From assembly GCA_964530115.1 (NCBI GenBank), contig CAZGYD010000169.1:1-32313 (forward strand): a DNA stretch of 32,313 nt. Reading direction: 5' to 3'. The DNA comes from Fen-999 sp964530115 (GTDB lineage Bacteria; Pseudomonadota; Gammaproteobacteria; Burkholderiales; Rhodocyclaceae). Positions 22,867 through 30,233 of the stretch are shown here, piece after piece; position 1 is the first letter of the stretch; each line of letters begins with the position of its first letter. The position numbers and the translations under genes are program-made. The notes under the pieces were generated by a model. It saw only the letters and a list, made by a program, of their open reading frames with translations, was not told the origin of the DNA and made no database searches.

Positions 22867-23933
22867 GAATGCCTGCTCCCGAGTTCGAAGAGGTCTCGGG
22901 CCGGCAGGCCAACGGTGCCCGCTACGCCCGCCCGGTAGCCATACTTGCGCTGGATGCGGCTGCCACAGCGCGCTTCGAGCAGCGTGCCGTGCTCGGTGCG
23001 GAAATGCAGCAGCGCGGCTTCGCCGAGATCGACCACCGCCTCGAAACGGCCGGTGAGCCGCGTTTCCCCTTCGCGGGGCGGGTCGCCGGGCTGGCGCAGC
23101 GCGACATGCTCGGGGCGGATGGCGACGAGCAGTTCAGCGCCGGGCGGCCCATCGCCTTCCACCGGCAGACGGCCGCCGAGCGCCGGGCATTCGACGCTCC
23201 TGTCATCGATGCGCCGCGCGGCAAACAGGTTCTTGAGGCCAAGGAAACGCGCCACCGCCTCGCTGGCGGGGCGGCGATAGACTACGGCCTTGTCACCGCT
23301 TTGTTCCTGCCGGCCGCCGATCAGCACGGTGATTTTGTCGGCAAGGAAGTGCGCCTCGGCGAGATCGTGGGTGACGATCATCACCGTCAGCCCCCGCTCC
23401 TTTTGCAAGTCCTTCACCAGCCACCACAGCTCGCGGCGCAGACTTTCGTTGAGCGCGGTGAAGGGCTCGTCGAGCAGCACCAGCCGGGGGCTGGCGACGA
23501 GCGCGCGCACCAGCGCGACGCGCTGGCGCTCGCCCCCAGAGAGCGTGGCGATGCGGCGCTCGAGCAGCGCGCCGATGCCGGTGCGTGCCGTGGGCCGGTC
23601 GAGCAGCGGCCGGTATTCGGCCTCCGGCACGCGGCGCGCGCGCGCGCTGTAGATCAGATTGTCGATCACCGGAAGATGCGGAAAGAGGCCGAGCTGCTGC
23701 GGCACATAGCCGAGTTGGCGGCGTTCGGTCGGCAGCAGTGTGATGTCCTCACCGGCGAGGCGGATGCGGCCCCCGGTGGCCGGCAGCGTGCCCAGCACGG
23801 CGGCGAGCAGGGTGCTCTTGCCCGAGCCCGAGGGGCCGAGTACGGCATGGCACTCGCCCGAGGCGATCGAGAGCGAGATTTCTCCGAGCCGGAACGCTCC
23901 CGCCCACGCGCGCAAGCCTTCGATCTCAAGCAT
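22863..23933 (-). CDS. molybdate/tungstate-type ABC transporter ATP-binding protein
   Basis: 356 residues. Walker A is GPSGSGKST, the Q-loop is in YVPQQLGLFP, the signature is LSGGERQRVALVRA, Walker B is LVLLDEPFTALN, and the switch His is in VTHDLAE. The region after about 235 is a TOBE-type domain, seen in oxyanion importers (ModC, WtpC, CysA). It begins with ATG 23933, overlapping the permease stop by 8 bp, and ends overlapping yqeB. Molybdate is favoured over sulfate by the ModE-type operator upstream of the operon, the neighbouring modE and yqeB; tungstate cannot be excluded. Confidence 0.88.
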   Translation of the reverse strand: MLEIEGLRAWAGAFRLGEISLSIASGECHAVLGPSGSGKSTLLAAVLGTLPATGGRIRLAGEDITLLPTERRQLGYVPQQLGLFPHLPVIDNLIYSARARRVPEAEYRPLLDRPTARTGIGALLERRIATLSGGERQRVALVRALVASPRLVLLDEPFTALNESLRRELWWLVKDLQKERGLTVMIVTHDLAEAHFLADKITVLIGGRQEQSGDKAVVYRRPASEAVARFLGLKNLFAARRIDDRSVECPALGGRLPVEGDGPPGAELLVAIRPEHVALRQPGDPPREGETRLTGRFEAVVDLGEAALLHFRTEHGTLLEARCGSRIQRKYGYRAGVAGTVGLPARDLFELGSRHS

Positions 23934-24702
23934 GGGCGCTCCGCGACAGCAGCCGGCGGGCGACGAAGAGCGCCGAAAGGCCCATGGCGACGAGGATCAG
24001 GATCAAGGCCACCGTGCCCTCGATGTCGGCTGATGACAAACGCATGAAGATCGCGATCGGTAGTGTTTCGGTGCGCATCGCCATGGATCCTGCGACCATC
24101 AGCGTCGCGCCGAATTCGCCGAGCGCCTTCGCCCAAGTGAGGATGAAGGCGGCGATGAGCCCGTTTTTCGCCAGCGGCAGCGTGACGGTGAAGAACGCAT
24201 GGCGCGGGCTTGCGCCCAGTGTCCGGGCGACGGTTTCCAGTTCGCGCGGCACCTCGTCGAAGGCGGCCTTGAGCATGCGCACGGCGAGCCCCAGCACGGT
24301 GATGAATTGCGCGAGCACGATGCCGGCGAAGCCGAAGACGAAGTAGAAGACGTTCTCCTGGATCCACTCGCCGAGCGGATTGTTGAAGAAGATCAGGATG
24401 ATCGCCCCCAGGGCGGCCGGCGAGACGATGATCGGGAATTCGAGCACCGTCTCGGCGGCCTCCCTGCCAGGAAAACGGTAGCGCGAGAGCGCATAGGCGG
24501 CGGGGGTCGCGAGCAGGAGGGCGATTGCCGTGGCGACGGTGGCCGCCGCGAGCGACAGGCGGATCGAAAAGAAGCTGCGCTCCGACAGGAGCGTGCGCGA
24601 AAACGTTGCGCCGTCGAAGAACCAGAAGAGCGAAACGATCAGGCCGGCATAGATCGCCAGCACCATGAGTGCAGCGAGAACGCTGGCGCGGAAACTTCTC
24701 AC
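23926..24702 (-). CDS. molybdate/tungstate-type ABC transporter permease
   Basis: 258 residues with about five or six membrane segments: VLAALMVLAIYAGLIVSLFW, the stretch after FFSIRLSLA, ILIFFNNPLG-flanking helices and the final VALILILVAMGLSALFV. The permease EAA loop, which contacts the ATPase, is in VARTLGASPRHAFFTVTLPL. GTG 24702 was chosen: it overlaps the modA stop as GTGA. The open frame further upstream is only a shadow of modA. This is the ModB/WtpB-type inner-membrane subunit. Confidence 0.88.
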   Translation of the reverse strand: MRSFRASVLAALMVLAIYAGLIVSLFWFFDGATFSRTLLSERSFFSIRLSLAAATVATAIALLLATPAAYALSRYRFPGREAAETVLEFPIIVSPAALGAIILIFFNNPLGEWIQENVFYFVFGFAGIVLAQFITVLGLAVRMLKAAFDEVPRELETVARTLGASPRHAFFTVTLPLAKNGLIAAFILTWAKALGEFGATLMVAGSMAMRTETLPIAIFMRLSSADIEGTVALILILVAMGLSALFVARRLLSRSAHA

Positions 24703-25580
24703 TGCTTCGTCGCTTTCTTCGGATCGACCGTGGCGCGCAGATTCAGCCATTCCCGGGGTACGACGTATTCGCCGCCGACGGGTTTCACCGCGCCGATCCA
24801 CTTGAAGGCGGCTTCCAGCTCGGCGAAGTAGTTGTACTTGGCATAGATCTTCTGGCCCTCGGGGCCGGTGACGAAATCGATGAATTGCTGGGCGAGCCTG
24901 CGGTTCCTGCTGTACTTGCTGATGGCGATCGGGATGTAGCCGATGCGCGGGATCATCTCCTTCGGCAACGGGATGGTCTCGATGCGCTCGGGGTCCCAAT
25001 ACTGGAAAACACGCCAGCCGATCACGGCATCGGCGAGCTTGAGCTGGATCGCCGTGGCGGTCTGCTCACACGAGCCGGTGTAGTTCTTGATGTTCTGCTT
25101 GAGCTGCTCGCGTTCTTCTTTCGTCAGCTCCTTTTCGAAGATCTCGACGGCGTAGGCGCCGACGCAGACGCCCTCGGGATTGGCGATCGCCACGCGCAGG
25201 CCGGGCTTGAGCAGGTCCTTCAATCCCCGGATGTTGTGCGGGTTGCCCTTCTGCACGTTGATCGCCGGCACGACATAGACGATGATCTTCTCGGTTTCGG
25301 GCAGCACGAGGCCATCGCGCTTGGCGATCTCCATGTAGTCGGACGAGCCGGGGAAGTAGAGATCGCCCTGCTTGGCGAGCTTCATCTGCGAGAGCACATA
25401 ACCCGAGCCGCCGAAGACGACCTCGACCTTGACGCCGCTCTTTTGCTCGAAAGCCCTGGCGGCATCGGTGGTGGGCGGCACGGTGGCCGCGCCGGCAAAG
25501 ATCAGCAGCGACTCGGCGGCAGCCGCGGCGAACGACGACACGGCGAAGGCGCAGGCGAGCAGGATCCCGTGAAATTTCAT
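24699..25580 (-). CDS. molybdate/tungstate-type periplasmic binding protein
   Basis: 293 residues. A signal peptide, MKFHGILLACAFAVSSFAAAAA, precedes ESLLIFAGAATVPPTTDAA. The segment KLAKQGDLYFPGSSDYMEIAK and the later GVCVGAYAVEIFEKELT are typical of the ModA/WtpA superfamily that captures molybdate or tungstate. ATG 25580 is supported by GGAGG 6 bases upstream on the minus strand and by the signal peptide. It is the first gene of the operon and has an operator-like palindrome over its -10 box. Confidence 0.88.
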   Translation of the reverse strand: MKFHGILLACAFAVSSFAAAAAESLLIFAGAATVPPTTDAARAFEQKSGVKVEVVFGGSGYVLSQMKLAKQGDLYFPGSSDYMEIAKRDGLVLPETEKIIVYVVPAINVQKGNPHNIRGLKDLLKPGLRVAIANPEGVCVGAYAVEIFEKELTKEEREQLKQNIKNYTGSCEQTATAIQLKLADAVIGWRVFQYWDPERIETIPLPKEMIPRIGYIPIAISKYSRNRRLAQQFIDFVTGPEGQKIYAKYNYFAELEAAFKWIGAVKPVGGEYVVPREWLNLRATVDPKKATKQ

Positions 25581-25601
25581 GGCAGCCTCCGGAGAGAGCA
25601 T

Positions 25602-25625
25602 CGCTATGTCTAATATAACATAACG
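25602..25625 (-). promoter_or_regulatory. ModE-type operator
   Basis: Half-sites CGCTATGT and ACATAACG are inverted repeats (7 of 8 pairs match) separated by 8 bases. The layout is like the operator I recall for E. coli modA (CGTTATAT, 8 bases, ACATAACG). It covers the -10 box of the modA promoter, consistent with repression. Confidence 0.75.
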
Positions 25626-25640
25626 AAGATATCCGCACAA
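25612..25640 (-). promoter_or_regulatory. promoter of modA
   Basis: On the minus strand TTGTGC (25635-25640) and TATATT (25612-25617) are 17 bases apart. The -10 matches five of six consensus bases and the -35 only three. It lies inside the ModE-type operator. Confidence 0.5.
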
Positions 25641-25694
25641 ACGGTGTACTGCCCCGCCAGCACCGACGAGTGTCTCCGAGTGTGGCAGAATGCG

Positions 25695-25790
25695 GCTGCG
25701 GAGATGGCATTCCTCCGGGCGGACGCAGCTTCCGCCAAACCGCCCGACGAGACGAGTCAGCCGGGCCGATGATGCCTACGCATGGCCCGG
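25695..25790 (+). ncRNA. fluoride riboswitch (crcB motif)
   Basis: The conserved start GGAGATGGCATTCCTCC folds as CGGAG/CTCCG around ATGGCATT. Next come a GGCGGA/TCCGCC hairpin, then AAACC, then stem GCCCG/CGGGC, and the invariant GATGATGCCTAC. These are the core elements of the fluoride aptamer, matched almost base for base to the Pseudomonas crcB leader. The 3' stem GGGCC/GGCCC overlaps CCGGAC, which can pair with GTCCGG at 25814-25819, a possible expression switch just before the DUF190 start. Confidence 0.9.
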
Positions 25791-25841
25791 ACGGGGCGCG
25801 TGGGCGTGTGCCTGTCCGGCAGAGTGACGAGGGACAGGACG

Positions 25842-26165
25842 ATGAATACCGGTTATCAGATCACCTTCTTCACGAGCCAGGACCGGCGCCACAAAGGCAA
25901 ACCCGTCGGCGAGTGGCTCATCCATCTGGCGCAGGAGCTCGACCTGCCGGGAGCGACGCTTCTGACGGGGGGCGAAGGCTTCGGTCATCACCGGCGTATC
26001 CACTCGGCGCATTTCTTCGAACTGGCCGACCAGCCCGTCGAGGTGACGATGGCGGTGACGGCCGAGCAGGCAGAACGGCTGTTCGCGCGTTTGAAGGCCG
26101 AGGGCGTGCATCTCTTCTACGTGAAGACTGCGGTCGAGTTCGGCGTCCTGGGCGAAGATTCATGA
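25842..26165 (+). CDS. DUF190 (PII-like) protein
   Basis: 107 residues: MNTGYQITFFTSQDRRH, then the LPGATLLTGGEGFGHHRRIHS stretch and VEVTMAVTAEQAERLF, which is the DUF190 signature with a PII-like ferredoxin fold. DUF190 proteins are repeatedly found next to fluoride or cation channels, with a presumed regulatory role. ATG 25842 has AGGGACAGGA upstream. It is the first gene after the fluoride riboswitch, and its stop overlaps the antiporter start (ATGA). Confidence 0.88.
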   Translation: MNTGYQITFFTSQDRRHKGKPVGEWLIHLAQELDLPGATLLTGGEGFGHHRRIHSAHFFELADQPVEVTMAVTAEQAERLFARLKAEGVHLFYVKTAVEFGVLGEDS

Positions 26166-27325
26166 CCGAGATCTGGGGGCAGGCCGCGCTCTGGCTTGGC
26201 CTCGCGCTCTTGGCATCACTCCTGTCGATCTGGCTTAGGGTCGCCACGGCGCTTTCCGAGATTGTCGTCGGCACCATCGCCCAGCTCCTGATCGGCGCGG
26301 CCCTTGGCGGCGCACTGCTCGCCGGCGATGCGAGCTGGATCAAGTTCCTCGCCGGTGCCGGGGCGATCCTGCTCACTTTCCTCGCCGGCGCCGAGCTCGA
26401 TCCGGCGGTCTTCCGCAAGGAATGGAAGCAGGCCACCGCAATCGGCCTGGTCAGTTTCGCGGCGCCTTTCCTCGGTTGCGCGGCGATCGCTTATTGGGGG
26501 CTCGGCTGGACCAGCGATGCCAGCTGGCTCGCGGGCATCGCCATGTCGACGACGTCCGTTGCGGTCGTCTATGCGGTGATGCTGGAATTCGGCCTCAATG
26601 CGACGAACTACGGCAAGGTCGTGCTGGCGGCGTGCTTTGTCACCGATCTCGCCACGGTGGTGGCTCTGGGCTTGATCTTCGCGCCCTTTACCTGGAAGAC
26701 GCTGGTGTTCGTTGCTGCCGGCGTCGGGGCGTTTTTCCTGCTGCCACGCTTCGTGCCCCACTTTTTCAAGCGTTACGGCGGCCGACCTTCGGAGTTGGAA
26801 GCCAAGTTCCTGATGTTCGTGCTCTTCGGCCTCGGGGCCTTGGCGACCTGGGCCGACAGCGAGGCGGTGCTGCCGGCGTACCTGATGGGCATGGTGCTCG
26901 CCGGCACGGTGGGCAAGGACCATGCGCTGGTTCGGCGGCTGCGGACGCTGACCTTCGGCCTGCTTACGCCGTTCTACTTCATCCGCGCCGGTTCGCTGGT
27001 TTCGCTGCCGGCGCTCGTCGCTGCGCCTGGCGCCTTCCTCGTGCTCTTGCTGGGCAAGATGCTGACCAAGGTGGCCGGCGTCTATCCCGTGACGCGCGCC
27101 TACAAGTCGCCCAGGCAGGAGGGGATGTACACGACCCTGCTGATGTCGACGGGGCTCACCTTCGGCACCATCTCGGCGCTGTTCGGTCTGTCGCACCAGA
27201 TCGTCGATCAGGCCCAGTACTCGGCGCTGGTCGCCGCCGTGATCGGCAGCGCCGTCGTGCCCACGCTGATCGCCAACGCCTTCTTTCTGCCGCGGCATCT
27301 GTTGTCGCAAGGGGAAAAATCATGA
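26162..27325 (+). CDS. CPA2-type cation:proton antiporter
   Basis: 387 residues with about 11-12 membrane segments. Examples are WLGLALLASLLSIWLRV, FLAGAGAILLTFLAGAELD and the region TTSVAVVYAVMLEFG. The FLAGAELD and AVLPAYLMGMVLAG segments are typical of the KefB/GerN-like CPA2 family, which exchanges Na+ or K+ for protons. No TrkA/RCK C-terminal domain is present. It overlaps DUF190 upstream and the stress protein downstream by ATGA each. Under a fluoride riboswitch it may relieve fluoride stress, directly or via ion/pH balance; the substrate is unproven. Confidence 0.85.
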   Translation: MTEIWGQAALWLGLALLASLLSIWLRVATALSEIVVGTIAQLLIGAALGGALLAGDASWIKFLAGAGAILLTFLAGAELDPAVFRKEWKQATAIGLVSFAAPFLGCAAIAYWGLGWTSDASWLAGIAMSTTSVAVVYAVMLEFGLNATNYGKVVLAACFVTDLATVVALGLIFAPFTWKTLVFVAAGVGAFFLLPRFVPHFFKRYGGRPSELEAKFLMFVLFGLGALATWADSEAVLPAYLMGMVLAGTVGKDHALVRRLRTLTFGLLTPFYFIRAGSLVSLPALVAAPGAFLVLLLGKMLTKVAGVYPVTRAYKSPRQEGMYTTLLMSTGLTFGTISALFGLSHQIVDQAQYSALVAAVIGSAVVPTLIANAFFLPRHLLSQGEKS

Positions 27326-27735
27326 AACGCATCCTCATCGCCTGCGACGGCTCGGAATCCGCGCGCAAGGCCTTCGATCTCGCTGTCGACCTGGCACAGA
27401 AATTCGGCTCGGAGATCAAGGTGATCGCCGTTGCCAGACCACCCGAGTTCGGCGACGAGGTCGAGACCGAAGCCATCCTGGAAAACTCGCGCCGTCACTA
27501 CCACCAGGTACTCAAGCCGGTGAAGGACCGGCTGGCCGCGAGCGGGCTGCCCCACTCGGTCGAGGTGCTCATGGGGCATCCGGCCGAACGGATCGTCATG
27601 GCCGCCGAACAATGGGGCGCGACGCTGATCGTTCTCGGCCATCGCGGCCGTGGCCTCATGGGCCGCTGGCTCTTGGGCTCGGTGGCCAAGCAGGTGATGC
27701 ACCATGCGCCCTGTGCCGTGCTGATCGCGCGTTGA
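27322..27735 (+). CDS. universal stress protein (UspA family)
   Basis: 137 residues. It starts MKRILIACDGSESARKAFDLA, and the ATP-binding pattern G-2x-G-9x-G-S is present in GHRGRGLMGRWLLGSVAKQV. Single-domain Usp proteins act in the cytoplasm under stress. The start overlaps the antiporter stop (ATGA) and has GGGGAAAAAT upstream. USP genes are among those known behind fluoride riboswitches. The stop shares a base with the MFS start. Confidence 0.93.
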   Translation: MKRILIACDGSESARKAFDLAVDLAQKFGSEIKVIAVARPPEFGDEVETEAILENSRRHYHQVLKPVKDRLAASGLPHSVEVLMGHPAERIVMAAEQWGATLIVLGHRGRGLMGRWLLGSVAKQVMHHAPCAVLIAR

Positions 27736-28919
27736 TGCCGCACCGCCCGCCCATCCCGCGCGCCGTTTGGGCGCTGGGCTTCGTCAGCCTGCTGATGGAT
27801 GTCTCGTCGGAGCTCATCCACAGCCTGCTGCCGGTGTTCATGGCGACGGCGCTCGGTATCTCGGCCTTTACCATCGGCCTCATCGAAGGCGCGGCCGAAG
27901 CGACCGCACTGATCGTCAAGGTATTCTCCGGCGCGCTCTCGGACTGGTGGGGCAGGCGCAAGCCGCTGGCCGTTTTGGGCTATGGCCTGGGCGCGGCGTC
28001 CAAGCCGCTCTTCGCCGTCGCCGGCGGGGCCGGGCTGGTCGTCTTCGCGCGGCTGATCGACCGCGTCGGCAAGGGCATCCGCGGCGCACCGCGCGACGCG
28101 CTGGTCGCCGACCTGACGCCGCCCGAGATCCGCGGCGCCGCTTTCGGCCTCAGACAGTCGCTCGATACCGTCGGCGCCTTTCTCGGGCCGCTCTTGGCCA
28201 TGGGACTGATGCTCCTGTGGGCCGACGACTTCCGCGCCGTGTTCTGGGTGGCGGCGATCCCCGCATTCCTCGCCGTGGCGCTGCTCTTCTTCGGCGTGCA
28301 GGAACCGGAGCGTCACTCGACCGGCCGCCGCGTCAATCCGATCCGCCGCGAGGCCCTGCGGCGACTGCCTTCCGCCTACTGGTGGGTGGTCGCGATTGGC
28401 GCGATCTTCACGCTGGCGCGCTTCTCGGAAGCCTTTCTGGTACTGCGTGTGCAATCGGGCGGTCTGCCGCTCGCCTTCGTGCCGCTGGTGCTGATCGTGA
28501 TGAACATCGTCTATGCGGCGGCCGCCTATCCTTTTGGCAGGCTCGCCGATGGCATGAGCCACACGCGCCTGCTGGCCTGGGGGCTCCTGCTGCTGATCGC
28601 CGCCGACGCGGCACTCGCCTGGGATGGCCACTGGGCCGTTGCCTGGGTGGGCGTCGTGCTCTGGGGCCTGCACCTGGCGATGACACAAGGGCTGCTCGCG
28701 GCGATGATCGCCGACACCGCGCCGGCCGACCTGCGCGGCACGGCCTACGGCTTCTTCAATCTTGCCAGTGGTGTGGCCATGCTTCTGGCGAGCGCACTCG
28801 CCGGCCTGCTCTGGGATGCCCTCGGCGCCGCCTGGACCTTCATCGCCGGTGGCGCTTTCAGCGCGCTGGCGCTCGCGGTCCTCCTCGGCAAGGGACGGCT
28901 GGCGCGTTACGACGGCTGA
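27735..28919 (+). CDS. MFS transporter
   Basis: 394 residues with about 12 hydrophobic segments. The cytoplasmic loop motif after segment 2 is SGALSDWWGRRKPLAVLGYG, the MFS signature A variant. LARLIDR-type sequence FARLIDRVGKGIRGAPRDALVA follows, typical of a group of uncharacterised efflux MFS proteins. ATG 27735 overlaps the stress-protein stop by one base. It is the last gene of the fluoride-riboswitch operon. Its stop codon is the TGA of a dispersed repeat copy. The substrate is unknown. Confidence 0.86.
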   Translation: MPHRPPIPRAVWALGFVSLLMDVSSELIHSLLPVFMATALGISAFTIGLIEGAAEATALIVKVFSGALSDWWGRRKPLAVLGYGLGAASKPLFAVAGGAGLVVFARLIDRVGKGIRGAPRDALVADLTPPEIRGAAFGLRQSLDTVGAFLGPLLAMGLMLLWADDFRAVFWVAAIPAFLAVALLFFGVQEPERHSTGRRVNPIRREALRRLPSAYWWVVAIGAIFTLARFSEAFLVLRVQSGGLPLAFVPLVLIVMNIVYAAAAYPFGRLADGMSHTRLLAWGLLLLIAADAALAWDGHWAVAWVGVVLWGLHLAMTQGLLAAMIADTAPADLRGTAYGFFNLASGVAMLLASALAGLLWDALGAAWTFIAGGAFSALALAVLLGKGRLARYDG

Positions 28920-28926
28920 GTTTCAG
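28899..28926 (+). repeat. dispersed 28-bp repeat at the MFS/TauE junction
   Basis: 24 or more of 28 bases match. The TGA of GGCTGA ends the MFS gene, and the following TTTCA gives the TGA stop of the convergent tauE gene. Both stops are therefore inside one repeat, three bases apart. Confidence 0.75.
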
Positions 28927-29750
28927 CGGAAGTACTGGATGACGTAACCGGCGGCGAGCCCGGCGAGCAGCAGGGCGAGCCCCAGCTTGAGGATGTGCTG
29001 CGGCACGTGCTTCTGGGTGCGGGCGCCGAGGTACATGCCTGCCAGGCCGCCCAGACCGAAGAGGAGGCCGAGCAGCCAGTCGGGGCGCGCTTCCATGCCG
29101 GCGGGAGCCGGCAGAAACTGGTAGAGGGCGACGCCGGCGACCGAGGTGACCAGCGTGCCGAAGAGCGTCGCCCCGGCAACGACATGGATCGACAGTCCGA
29201 ACGCGCCGACGAGGATCGGCGACATCAGCGCGCCGCCGCCGATGCCGTAGGTACCGCCGACGATGCCGATGACGAGCGAGAGGAGGAAGACGGCTCGGCG
29301 CGGGAAGGGAACGTCGCTGGCGGCCTCGGACGTTGCCGGGGCCTTCGCGGTGCGCAGCGAGCGCAGGAGCCGCAGCGACAGCGCGGCGAGGACGAGACCG
29401 ACGAACAGCTTGAAGCCGCGCGGATCGGCCAGCCAGTGGAGGCGCAGCCACCAGCCGGCGAACAGGCCGGGCAGCGTGCCCGCCGCGATGACGCGCGCGA
29501 GCGGCCAGTGCATGCGTCCCTCGCGTGCATAACGCCAGACGCCGCCCGGGATGGCGACGAGATTGAAGACGAGGTTGGTCGCCGAGACCGAAGGCGAGAC
29601 GTAGCCTAGCACGCTCATCTGGAACGGCAGCAGCAGGAAGGCGCCGGAGACGCCGACCATCGAGGTGAAGTAGGAAATCACGAAGGCCACCAGTGGCGGC
29701 AGCCAGAGGTAGGTGTCGATGCCGGACGTGGCGAAATGGACAGTGCCCAT
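28923..29750 (-). CDS. TauE/SafE family sulfite/sulfur-compound exporter-like permease
   Basis: 275 residues with about eight membrane helices in two halves: LVAFVISYFTSMVGVSGAFLLLPF near the start and VIGIVGGTYGIGGGALMSPIL in the middle, the family's paired Gly-rich motif. Members export sulfite, sulfoacetate or other organosulfur or carboxylate anions; the substrate here is unknown. ATG 29750 is 2 bases beyond a copy of the dispersed repeat, and no Shine-Dalgarno sequence is visible. The gene follows the DsrE-like gene, suggesting a sulfur role. It converges on the MFS gene. Confidence 0.82.
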   Translation of the reverse strand: MGTVHFATSGIDTYLWLPPLVAFVISYFTSMVGVSGAFLLLPFQMSVLGYVSPSVSATNLVFNLVAIPGGVWRYAREGRMHWPLARVIAAGTLPGLFAGWWLRLHWLADPRGFKLFVGLVLAALSLRLLRSLRTAKAPATSEAASDVPFPRRAVFLLSLVIGIVGGTYGIGGGALMSPILVGAFGLSIHVVAGATLFGTLVTSVAGVALYQFLPAPAGMEARPDWLLGLLFGLGGLAGMYLGARTQKHVPQHILKLGLALLLAGLAAGYVIQYFR

Positions 29751-29778
29751 CCGAAACTCAGCCGCGGTAACACGCCAG
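29751..29778 (-). repeat. dispersed 28-bp repeat in the tauE leader
   Basis: Two differences from the exact form. On the minus strand it ends GGCTGAGTTTCGG directly before the ATG. It sits between the DsrE-like stop and tauE, sense to both. Confidence 0.85.
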
Positions 29779-29795
29779 CGGAGCCGGCCGCCCGG

Positions 29796-30233
29796 TCATG
29801 GACGCAGGTAGGCCCAGCCGGTTTCCTGCCGGCGCACGATCTCGACGTAGCCGGCCTGGACGACGGTGACGCCGGCGGTCAGGTCGTCTTTGGCGATCTT
29901 CTGCACCTTCATGGTGTTGCCGCAGGCGATCATTTCGACGCCCGCGGCGATCGCGTCCTGCACGTCGTTCGCGGCCAGCGAGTCGGCCAGGAGCATGCCG
30001 AGTCCCGGGCCGATGGCCACGAGGGCGATCCTGACCTTGCCCTTGCCGAGATCGGCCTGGATGTTGCGGATGTTGCCGAGGATGGCGTGCCATTTCTTCG
30101 AGTCGTCTTCATTGACCTGGATGACGATGCGGCTGGGTTTTTCCGCAGTGCCGGCCTGGGCGCAAGCGACCGGCGACGCGCCGGCAGCCGCGAAGGCCAA
30201 CAGCCAGAACGCGAGCTTCAGGAACCTGTTCAT
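29796..30233 (-). CDS. periplasmic DsrE/DsrF-like protein
   Basis: 145 residues. A signal peptide, MNRFLKLAFWLLAFAAAGASPVACA, is followed by the YchN/DsrE-like fold: RIVIQVNEDDSKKWHAILGNIRNI, VRIALVAIGPGLGMLL, and CGNTMKV with the conserved Cys where such proteins often carry a reactive thiol. DsrE-type proteins handle sulfur; a periplasmic role in sulfur or redox metabolism is inferred only. ATG 30233 overlaps the prmB stop (ATGA), and GGGAG lies upstream. tauE follows, after a repeat copy. Confidence 0.78.
   Translation of the reverse strand: MNRFLKLAFWLLAFAAAGASPVACAQAGTAEKPSRIVIQVNEDDSKKWHAILGNIRNIQADLGKGKVRIALVAIGPGLGMLLADSLAANDVQDAIAAGVEMIACGNTMKVQKIAKDDLTAGVTVVQAGYVEIVRRQETGWAYLRP

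Noticed and set aside
29760..29770. GCCGCGGTAA in a repeat copy equals the core of the 16S rRNA 530-loop region.
   Set aside because: Only this copy has the exact 10 bases, other copies read GCCGTGGTAA or differ more, and no other rRNA sequence surrounds them. Probably coincidence.
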